Assembly: GCA_022837365.1 (NCBI GenBank)
Contig: JALHHV010000207.1
Coordinates: forward strand, 4,054 to 10,432
Source of the DNA: Desulfovibrio sp.
GTDB lineage: Bacteria > Desulfobacterota > Desulfovibrionia > Desulfovibrionales > Desulfovibrionaceae
DNA length: 6,379 nucleotides
Reading direction: 5' to 3'
Shown here: piece by piece, positions 1 through 5,544 of the stretch
Layout: every line of letters begins with the position of its first letter
Numbering within the stretch: the stretch's first letter is position 1
Position numbers and translations under genes: made by a program
The notes under the pieces: generated by a model
What the model was told of the DNA's origin: nothing
Databases searched by the model: none
What the model saw: the letters and a program-made list of their open reading frames with translations, nothing else

Positions 1-27
1 GCGGCAACCACTGGAGACGGGACGCAG

Positions 28-1824
28 ATGCAGGAATACACGGCGCTGGCACGGGAAGTGCGCGAGCGGCTTGGGCGCGTGGGCAGCGGGCTTGCCCGGC
101 TGGTGCAGCAGCGCGAGGACGATTTTCTCGCCCTCGGCGCGGAACTGCAGGACGTGGCCCGGCGGGTGCAGGACATTGCCGCCGACAGCCAGAAGCTGAA
201 CCACATCGCCTCGGGCGACACCGTGCGCCACATCCTGGAAGAACTGGTGGCGGAACTGGACGCCATGCAGACCCTCTGCCACGTGGACGAGGACGCCGTG
301 GACCTCGCCATGCTGTCCCGCGCCCGCGAACTGGTGCAGCAACTTTCCAGATCCATCCGCGACTACGCCCGCGTGGTGCGCACCCTGCAAATGCTGGGCA
401 TTTCCACGCGCATCGAAAGCGCGCGCCTGGGGTCCGACGGGCGCGGCTTCAGCACCCTTGCCGACGACGTGGAAAAGCTGGGCTACAAGATCGTCGAATA
501 TTCCGGCCGCATCATGCAGCAGGCGAAAACGCTGGACGCGCTGGCCGAAAAGGCCGAGGCCAGCACCCGCGAGATGCACGAGATGCAGCGCGAATGCGCC
601 TATTCGGTGTTCGGCTCCATCCGCGACAACATGGACACCCTGCACGAGGTGGCCGAAGGCAGCCGCAAGGCCTCGGAGGACGTGCGCGGCCACACGGCCG
701 ACATCGCCGCCTCCATGGGGCGGATCATCGGTTCCCTGCAGTTCCACGACATCGTGCGCCAGCAGGTGGAGCACGTGGAGGAGGCCCTGGCCGACGCCCG
801 TACGGGCCTGGACGGGGCTCCGGACGGTATGGCGGACGGTGCGGCGGACGACGACGGGGCGCTGGCCGAGGAACTGGCCGTGGCCGCGGACATCTGCGCC
901 CTGCAACAGGCCCAGTTGGACAACGCCCGGACCAGCTTTTCCGATGCCGTGTCCACGCTGCGGCGCGAGCTTGCGGCCATCGCCGCCAGCGTGCGCGGGG
1001 TGGGGCAGCGCACCGGCGGCTTTTCCGACGAATCGTGCCTGGGCGAGGACTGCGGCGGCACCGCCGTGCTCGACCACATGGAGCGCAGCGTGGCGGAAAT
1101 AGCCGCGCGCATGCTGTCCCTGGCCGAACAGGGCGAGCGCATGGGCCACGTCATGGGCGAGGTGGCCGAAATGGTTGCGCAGATGAGTGTTTTCCTTGAA
1201 GATATCGAAGACGTCGGCGACGAGATAGAGCTCATCGCGCTCAACGCCAGCATCCGCGCCGCGCACACCGGCGAAAAGGGCAAGGCCCTGGGGGTGCTGG
1301 CCTCGTCCATCCAGCGGCTGTCCCAGGACGCGGGCGAAAGCACCACGGCCCTGGCCACGCTGCTGCGCGAGGTGGACGGCGTGGCCGGTCAACTCAAGAC
1401 CTACGCCACCGCCTACCTCGATTCCTCGCGGGTTTCCGAAATTTCCGGCGAACTGGAAGGGCTTACCCACGGCCTGCGCGAGGTGAACGGCGAGGCCGCC
1501 CGCCTGTTCGCCGGGGTGGGCACGGCCTGCGCCGAACTGGCCAGCCGCGTGGACCACGCCGTGGAGGACATGGGCTTCGACGCACAGGTGGCGGCCGGGC
1601 TTTCCGACGCCGCCGATGACGTGGGCGAGATGGCCGGCATGCTGCGGGAACGGCTGCCCGCATCGGCGCGGGCTGCCGCGGCGCGCCGTCTGGCCGCCAT
1701 GCGCGACCGCTACACCATGGAGCAGGAGCGGGTGCTGCATGGCCGCGTGCTGGGCGGCGGCCATGCCGAGGCCCCGGCGGGCGGAGGCGAGGACGGCTAC
1801 GGCGACAACGTGGAACTTTTCTGA
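28..1824 (+). CDS. Soluble MCP-like (methyl-accepting chemotaxis-type) coiled-coil protein with two receptor-tip-like segments
   Basis: A 598-residue protein with no signal peptide or hydrophobic membrane segment, almost wholly helical and rich in Ala, Glu, Arg and Leu heptads. Residues about 399-425 (IELIALNASIRAAHTGEKGK) match the conserved hairpin tip of chemoreceptors (canonical form LLALNAAIEAARAGE), the region that contacts CheA and CheW. A second, more divergent tip-like stretch lies at about 120-151 (LQMLGISTRIESARLGSDGR, then GFSTLADDVEKLG). Between them are LQFHDIVRQQVEHV (237-250) and an acidic Gly/Asp linker at about 257-280. The C terminus is a Gly/Ala/Pro-rich tail ending in NVELF, placed like the flexible tether of receptors. 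ATG 28 has GGAG at 13-16. It lies 65 nt upstream of cheY and is co-directional, so it is probably an operon member and the input or adaptor for the CheA below. Its stimulus is unknown. Methylation sites were not identified. The family is recognised; the exact function is inferred. Confidence 0.85.
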   Translation: MQEYTALAREVRERLGRVGSGLARLVQQREDDFLALGAELQDVARRVQDIAADSQKLNHIASGDTVRHILEELVAELDAMQTLCHVDEDAVDLAMLSRARELVQQLSRSIRDYARVVRTLQMLGISTRIESARLGSDGRGFSTLADDVEKLGYKIVEYSGRIMQQAKTLDALAEKAEASTREMHEMQRECAYSVFGSIRDNMDTLHEVAEGSRKASEDVRGHTADIAASMGRIIGSLQFHDIVRQQVEHVEEALADARTGLDGAPDGMADGAADDDGALAEELAVAADICALQQAQLDNARTSFSDAVSTLRRELAAIAASVRGVGQRTGGFSDESCLGEDCGGTAVLDHMERSVAEIAARMLSLAEQGERMGHVMGEVAEMVAQMSVFLEDIEDVGDEIELIALNASIRAAHTGEKGKALGVLASSIQRLSQDAGESTTALATLLREVDGVAGQLKTYATAYLDSSRVSEISGELEGLTHGLREVNGEAARLFAGVGTACAELASRVDHAVEDMGFDAQVAAGLSDAADDVGEMAGMLRERLPASARAAAARRLAAMRDRYTMEQERVLHGRVLGGGHAEAPAGGGEDGYGDNVELF

Positions 1825-1889
1825 CGGCGCGGCGTAGCGGCCCCACCGCACCGTCCGCCAACTCCGAACATTCGGTCACGAGGGAACTC

Positions 1890-2342
1890 ATGAGCAAGCT
1901 CATCATGACGGTGGACGATTCGGCGAGCATCCGGCAGATGGTCGGCTTCACCCTGCGCAACGCCGGGTACGAGGTCATCGAGGCCAAGGACGGCAAGGAC
2001 GCGGTGAGCAAGCTCTCCGGCCCCATCAAGATGGTGATCACCGACCTGAACATGCCCAACATGGACGGCATCGAACTGATCAGGCAGATCCGCGCCAACG
2101 CCGCGTACAAGTTCATCCCGGTCATCATGCTGACCACCGAATCGCAGGCCACCCGCAAGCAGGAAGGCAAGGCCGCCGGGGCCACGGGGTGGATCGTCAA
2201 GCCGTTCCAGCCGGAGCAGTTGTTGGCCGTGGTCAAGAAGGTGCTCGGCTTTCCAAATTGTCCTTTCGCCCGTTGGCTTCGTCAAACTTCGCCTGCCATG
2301 TGGTCGAATACGATAAGAGCGCGCTGCGGTCCTCATCCGTAA
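1890..2342 (+). CDS. cheY: CheY chemotaxis response regulator with aberrant 30-residue C-terminal extension
   Basis: A single-domain receiver that takes phosphate from CheA and, as CheY-P, acts on the flagellar motor switch or another output. Acidic pocket D9-D10, phospho-acceptor D52 (in MVITDLNMPNMDG), switch residues T82/T83 (MLTTES) and conserved K104 (VKPF) are all present. W101 sits where E. coli CheY has Tyr106. ATG 1890 has GAGGG at 1880-1884, 5 nt upstream. The receiver fold is complete at residue 120 (LLAVVKKVLG), the usual end for this type of CheY. The frame then runs on for 30 residues (FPNCPFARWL... to GPHP), encoded entirely by the inverted-repeat element starting at 2250, and stops at TAA 2340-2342. 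The tail is Pro/Arg-rich with two Cys and resembles nothing I recognise. It is inferred to be read-through after loss of the native stop codon. The receiver itself should be functional; effects of the tail on stability or motor binding cannot be judged here. Confidence 0.95.
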   Translation: MSKLIMTVDDSASIRQMVGFTLRNAGYEVIEAKDGKDAVSKLSGPIKMVITDLNMPNMDGIELIRQIRANAAYKFIPVIMLTTESQATRKQEGKAAGATGWIVKPFQPEQLLAVVKKVLGFPNCPFARWLRQTSPAMWSNTIRARCGPHP

Positions 2343-2430
2343 GGCTCGCAAGCTCGCCTAACGGCTGAGGCATACTCCCACATGTCAGGCTCGTTTTCCT
2401 TGCCAACGAACGAAAATCCTAATTTGGAAA
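2250..2430. repeat. MITE-like, imperfectly palindromic insertion element (about 181 bp)
   Basis: The ends are a perfect 10-bp inverted repeat, TTTCCAAATT (2250-2259) and AATTTGGAAA (2421-2430). Moving inward the arms keep pairing: TTTCGCCCGTTGGC (2264-2277) against the complement of GCCAACGAACGAAA (2402-2415), two mismatches, and GCCTGCCATGTGG (2291-2303) against CCACATGTCAGGC (2378-2390), one mismatch. The centre is a 15-bp stem with two mismatches (2331-2345 with 2356-2370) and a 10-nt loop. An asymmetric stretch at about 2312-2330 holds the 8-bp palindrome AGCGCGCT. GC is about 52% by hand count, clearly below the flanking genes. The element begins immediately after the last expected cheY codon and supplies the CheY tail and stop codon. 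No clear target-site duplication and no transposase are visible, so a non-autonomous MITE or an IS remnant is inferred. There is no T-tract after either arm, so it is not a classical intrinsic terminator. Confidence 0.7.
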
Positions 2431-2432
2431 CA

Positions 2433-2461
2433 GCCCCTGGGCCGTACTGACGGACAGGGGC
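2433..2461 (+). other. Short hairpin in the cheA leader
   Basis: GCCCCTG (2433-2439) is exactly complementary to CAGGGGC (2455-2461), giving a 7-bp GC-rich stem with a 15-nt loop. It lies between the right end of the insertion element and the cheA ribosome binding site. No U-run follows, so it is not an obvious terminator. It may be a remnant of the native cheY-cheA spacer, or it may extend the element's secondary structure. In GC-rich DNA a stem of this length can arise by chance. Confidence 0.3.
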
Positions 2462-2489
2462 GGGCAAAGGGGGCCGGGCTAGCCGGGCC

Positions 2490-2498
2490 AAGGAAGGG
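2490..2498 (+). promoter_or_regulatory. cheA ribosome binding site (decides the start at ATG 2508)
   Basis: AAGGAAGGG is a purine-rich Shine-Dalgarno-like sequence ending 9 nt before ATG 2508, a normal spacing. The GTG at 2501, which is the start of the long in-frame cheA reading frame, is only 2 nt from it, too close for normal initiation. The RBS therefore points to ATG 2508 as the ancestral start, and the reading frame from there is broken by the lesion near 2558. Confidence 0.6.
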
Positions 2499-2500
2499 AA

Positions 2501-4660
2501 GTGCCGCATGCAATCGCAGGAAGACGCAAACAGGGCAGCCTTCATCGAAGAGGCGCAGGGGCCCTGCTGGAACTGGAGGCGCAGCCCGATGACCGCGACC
2601 TGGTGGCGCGCGTGTTCCGGGCCATGCACACCATCAAGGGGTCCGGGGCCATGTTCGGCTTCGACGACATCGCCCACTTCACCCACGACGTGGAGACGGT
2701 GTTCGACCGGGTGCGCAACGGCGAGGTGCCCGTCACCCGCCAGTTGCTGGACCTGACCCTGGCCTCGCGCGACCACATCGCCCGGCTGCTGCACTGCGCG
2801 GTCAGCGGAGAGCCCCCCGACCTGTCGCACGCCGCCGCCATCACCGCCTCGCTGCGGGCGCTGGTACCCGTGGCCCCGCCCGCCGGACAGGGCCCGGCGC
2901 AGGGCGCGGATGGCGCGGAATGCCCGGCGGAACCGGAAGAGCCGTGCCCCCCCTGCACCCGTACCTGGCGGGTGCGCTTTCGCCCCGCGCCGTCCATCCT
3001 GTTCAGCGGGGCCAACCCGCTGGTCCTGCTGGACGAGTTGCGCGACCTGGGCGGCGCGCAGGTGTTTCCGCATTTCAGCGAGGTGCCTGGCCTCGGCGAG
3101 TTGCAGCCCGAACTGTGCCACGTGTGGTGGGACGTGCTGCTTTCCACCGAATCGGACGAGGCCGCCATCCGCGACGTGTTCCTGTTCGTGGAGGACGACG
3201 CGGACATCGACATCCGCCTGGTGGACGACGCGCGCATCGTGGACGACGCCGCCTACAAGCGGCTGGGCGAAATCCTGATCGAGCGCGGCGACGTCAGCGC
3301 CGACGACCTGCACCGCGTGCTGGACGAGCAGCGTCCCCTTGGCCGCCTGCTGACCGACGCGGGCGTGGTGCCCCCCGAACGGGTGGACGCCGCGCTGGTG
3401 GAACAGCAGGCCGTGCGGACCATCCGCCAGACGCGGGACAAGGAGTCCGCGGCCCGTGACGAATCCGGGGCCAGCATCCGCGTGGCCGCCTCCAAGCTGG
3501 ACTTCCTGGTGGACCTGGTGGGCGAGTTGGTCATCGTGCAGGCCCAGCTTTCGCAGGCCGCGCACCTGCGCAGCGATCCGGGCCTGCTGGGCCTGGTGGA
3601 GGAACTGGAACGGCTCAGCGACGAACTGCGCGACACCACCCTGGGCATCCGCATGCTGCCCATCGGCACCACCTTCAGCAAGTTCCGCCGCCTGGTGCGC
3701 GACCTTTCGGCGGAACTGGGCAAGGACGTGGAACTGGTGACCCTGGGCGGCGAGACGGAACTGGACAAGACCGTCATCGAACGCCTGGGCGACCCCCTGG
3801 TGCACTGCCTGCGCAACAGCCTGGACCACGGGGTGGAGCCGCCCGACGCGCGCGCCGCCGCTGGCAAGCCGCGCACCGGCACGGTAACCCTTTCGGCGGC
3901 CCATGCCGGGGGCGAGGTGTTGATCACCATCGCCGACGACGGCGCGGGCATCGACCCGGTCCGGGTGCTGGAAACGGCCCGCAGGCGCGGCGTCATCGCG
4001 CCGGACGTGGAACTGCCCCCGCGCGAGGCCGTGGAACTCATCTTCGCGGCCGGGTTCTCCACGGCGGAAAAGGTCACCAGCGTGTCCGGGCGCGGCGTGG
4101 GCATGGACGTGGTGAAGCGCTCCATAGAGGCGTTGCGCGGGCGCATAGAGATCGACAGCACGGTGGGGAAGGGCACCACCCTGACCATCCGCCTGCCGCT
4201 GACCCTGGCCATCATCGACGGCCTCCAGGTGCTGGTGGGCGGCGAATCGTACGTCATCCCGCTGAACCACGTGGAGGAATGCGCGGAACACGCCACTCCC
4301 GGCAGCGGGGAGGGGCGTCAGCGCATCATCAACCTGCGCGGCGAGATCGTGCCCTACATCCGCCTGCGCGAACTGTTCGCCTCTCCCGGCCCCGCGCCCG
4401 CCATCGAGCAGGTGGTGGTGGTCGACGCCCAGGGCAGCCGCTTCGGGCTGGTGGTGGACTGCGTGGTGGGCGAACACCAGACGGTCATCAAGAGCCTGGG
4501 CCGCATCTACAAGGACGTGCCGGGCATTTCCGGGGCCACCATCAAGGGCGACGGCAGCATGGCCCTGATCCTGGACGTGCCGGGCCTGGTGCAGCTTGCG
4601 GCCGACCAGCCCATGCGCGCGCAGCGCGCGCCGGTGGCCGCGCACGGGGGCGGTGCATGA
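2501..4660 (+). CDS. cheA: CheA chemotaxis histidine kinase, 5' end disrupted by a frameshifting deletion
   Basis: CheA autophosphorylates on a histidine and passes phosphate to CheY and CheB. Numbered from the GTG at 2501 (719 aa): Hpt to about residue 105 with phospho-His H43 (AMHTIKGSGAMF); low-complexity linker about 110-152; a WRVRFRPAPSILF-type domain 155-243 where a P2 domain might be expected; a two-unit MshEN-like helical repeat 254-303 (LGEILIERGD, LGRLLTDAGV); P3 dimerisation from 326; ATPase N box H435-H443 (HCLRNSLDH), G1 D479-G483 (DDGAG), F box 518-521 (GFST), G2 530-536 (GRGVGMD); CheW-like P5 from about 570. All catalytic boxes are intact. The GTG start gives a non-family N terminus. 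ATG 2508, with the good RBS, encodes a family-like N terminus (MQSQEDANRAAFIEEAQ) but runs out of frame and stops at about 2756. The gene is probably impaired unless rescued by frameshifting or a downstream start. It overlaps cheR by ATGA. Confidence 0.88.
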   Translation: MPHAIAGRRKQGSLHRRGAGALLELEAQPDDRDLVARVFRAMHTIKGSGAMFGFDDIAHFTHDVETVFDRVRNGEVPVTRQLLDLTLASRDHIARLLHCAVSGEPPDLSHAAAITASLRALVPVAPPAGQGPAQGADGAECPAEPEEPCPPCTRTWRVRFRPAPSILFSGANPLVLLDELRDLGGAQVFPHFSEVPGLGELQPELCHVWWDVLLSTESDEAAIRDVFLFVEDDADIDIRLVDDARIVDDAAYKRLGEILIERGDVSADDLHRVLDEQRPLGRLLTDAGVVPPERVDAALVEQQAVRTIRQTRDKESAARDESGASIRVAASKLDFLVDLVGELVIVQAQLSQAAHLRSDPGLLGLVEELERLSDELRDTTLGIRMLPIGTTFSKFRRLVRDLSAELGKDVELVTLGGETELDKTVIERLGDPLVHCLRNSLDHGVEPPDARAAAGKPRTGTVTLSAAHAGGEVLITIADDGAGIDPVRVLETARRRGVIAPDVELPPREAVELIFAAGFSTAEKVTSVSGRGVGMDVVKRSIEALRGRIEIDSTVGKGTTLTIRLPLTLAIIDGLQVLVGGESYVIPLNHVEECAEHATPGSGEGRQRIINLRGEIVPYIRLRELFASPGPAPAIEQVVVVDAQGSRFGLVVDCVVGEHQTVIKSLGRIYKDVPGISGATIKGDGSMALILDVPGLVQLAADQPMRAQRAPVAAHGGGA
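2550..2584 (+). other. Frameshifting deletion junction in the Hpt domain of cheA
   Basis: From ATG 2508 the frame reads FIEEAQ up to 2558 and then becomes nonsense (GPCWNW). In the -1 frame the same bases read GALLELEAQPDD, the expected continuation. CheA homologues of this kind, as I recall them, read EEA-x-ELLxELE-x-ALLELE, so seven residues of helix A (ELLxELE) plus one base are missing, which fits a 22-nt deletion at about 2558/2559. Restoring them puts the phospho-histidine at position 48, as in E. coli CheA. The site has a GGGG run (2558-2561), and a 9-bp direct repeat GAGGCGCAG at 2550-2558 and 2576-2584. The size and position of the deletion are inferred from family memory; the frame change itself is seen directly. 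Confidence 0.65.
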
Positions 4661-5544
4661 GCCCAGGCCACAGTGACGGCCCGGCCCTTCCGGCGGGATG
4701 CGCCCGTCCCGGCCCCATGTCGCAGAAGCTGTTCGACCGCATGAGCCGCTTCGTCTACGAGCAGGTGGGCATCAAGCTGCCCGGCTCCAAGCGGGTGATG
4801 CTGGAGGCGCGGCTGCAAAAGCGGCTGCGCGCGCTGGGCATGGCCAGCTACGACCAGTACGTGGACTACCTGTTCACCGAAAAGGGCTTTGACGAGGAGT
4901 TGCGCAACTTCATCGACGTGGTGACCACCAACACCACGGAATTCTTCCGCGAGCCGCGCCATTTCGACTACCTGACCTCCATGGTGCTGCCCGGCTGGAC
5001 GGCCGAGGCCGCCCGCCTGCGCGCCCAGCGCACCCTGCGGGTGTGGAGCGCGGGCTGTTCCATCGGCATGGAGCCGTACACCCTGGCCATGGTGCTGCGC
5101 GACTACGCGGAACGCACCCCCGGCTTCGCCTTTTCCATCCTGGCCACGGACATCTCGTCGCGGGCGCTGCAACAGGCGGTGCGCGCCGTGTACGAAGAGG
5201 AACGGGTGCACAGCGTGCCCGAACCCTTCCGCAAGCGCTATCTGCTGCGCAGCCGCGACCGCGCGCGCCGTCTGGTGCGCATGGGGCCGGAACTTCGCTC
5301 GGCCGTGCGCTTCGAACGTCTGAACTTCATGGACCCCTTCGGGTTTTCTGAGCCCATGGACATCATTTTCTGCCGCAACGTGATCATCTATTTCGACAAG
5401 CCCACGCAGGAAGGGCTGTTCAGCCGGTTCTGCCAGTGCCTGCGCCCCGGCGGGCACCTGTTCATCGGCCACTCCGAAAGCCTTACCGGCATGGCGCTGC
5501 CCCTGGAGCAGGTGGCGCCCACCGTCTACCGGAGGATACGATGA
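4657..5544 (+). CDS. cheR: CheR chemotaxis protein methyltransferase
   Basis: A SAM-dependent methyltransferase that methylates receptor glutamates, opposing CheB; cytoplasmic. Numbered from ATG 4657 (295 aa): N-terminal helical domain about 21-95 ([19 protein letters not shown]), the [10 protein letters not shown] motif with R98, Rossmann SAM-binding motif [17 protein letters not shown] (129-145) with conserved E139, D165 in [13 protein letters not shown] (239-246), and [10 protein letters not shown] near the C terminus. The usual GEEPY is GMEPY here, keeping the second Glu. ATG 4657 overlaps the cheA stop (ATGA), which suggests translational coupling and is the reason for choosing it. The first 20 residues ([20 protein letters not shown]) are not part of the fold, and ATG 4717, giving 275 aa, is a plausible alternative but has no clear RBS. 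The gene is intact, in contrast to cheA just upstream. Confidence 0.95.
   Translation: MSPGHSDGPALPAGCARPGPMSQKLFDRMSRFVYEQVGIKLPGSKRVMLEARLQKRLRALGMASYDQYVDYLFTEKGFDEELRNFIDVVTTNTTEFFREPRHFDYLTSMVLPGWTAEAARLRAQRTLRVWSAGCSIGMEPYTLAMVLRDYAERTPGFAFSILATDISSRALQQAVRAVYEEERVHSVPEPFRKRYLLRSRDRARRLVRMGPELRSAVRFERLNFMDPFGFSEPMDIIFCRNVIIYFDKPTQEGLFSRFCQCLRPGGHLFIGHSESLTGMALPLEQVAPTVYRRIR
5531..5535 (+). promoter_or_regulatory. cheB ribosome binding site inside the cheR 3' end
   Basis: GGAGG, a full-strength Shine-Dalgarno core, ends 5 nt before ATG 5541 and lies inside the last codons of cheR (encoding YRRIR). Together with the ATGA overlap it fixes the cheB start and allows efficient reinitiation. 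Confidence 0.8.

Noticed and set aside
1825..1889. Possible promoter or terminator in the 65-nt gap before cheY
   Set aside because: No convincing -35/-10, -24/-12 or hairpin with a T-tract is visible; the gap is best read as an ordinary intra-operon spacer.
2330..2370. CRISPR-like or tandem repeat in the central part of the element
   Set aside because: There is only one dyad symmetry with a 10-nt loop and no regularly spaced direct repeats.
2250..2430. Inverted repeat as an intrinsic transcription terminator after cheY
   Set aside because: No T-tract follows either arm, the structure is far longer than a terminator hairpin, and cheY codons run into it. Partial attenuation is still possible.
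2333..4645. 770-codon open frame on the minus strand opposite cheA
   Set aside because: It is the antisense shadow of cheA in G/C-biased codons: His/Gln/Ala/Gly-rich without recognisable domains, while the + strand carries all CheA motifs.
4279..4656. Upstream extension of the cheR frame (to 421 codons)
   Set aside because: This part overlaps the cheA CheW-like domain in another frame and translates to Arg/Gly/His-rich sequence; CheR homology begins only after 4717.
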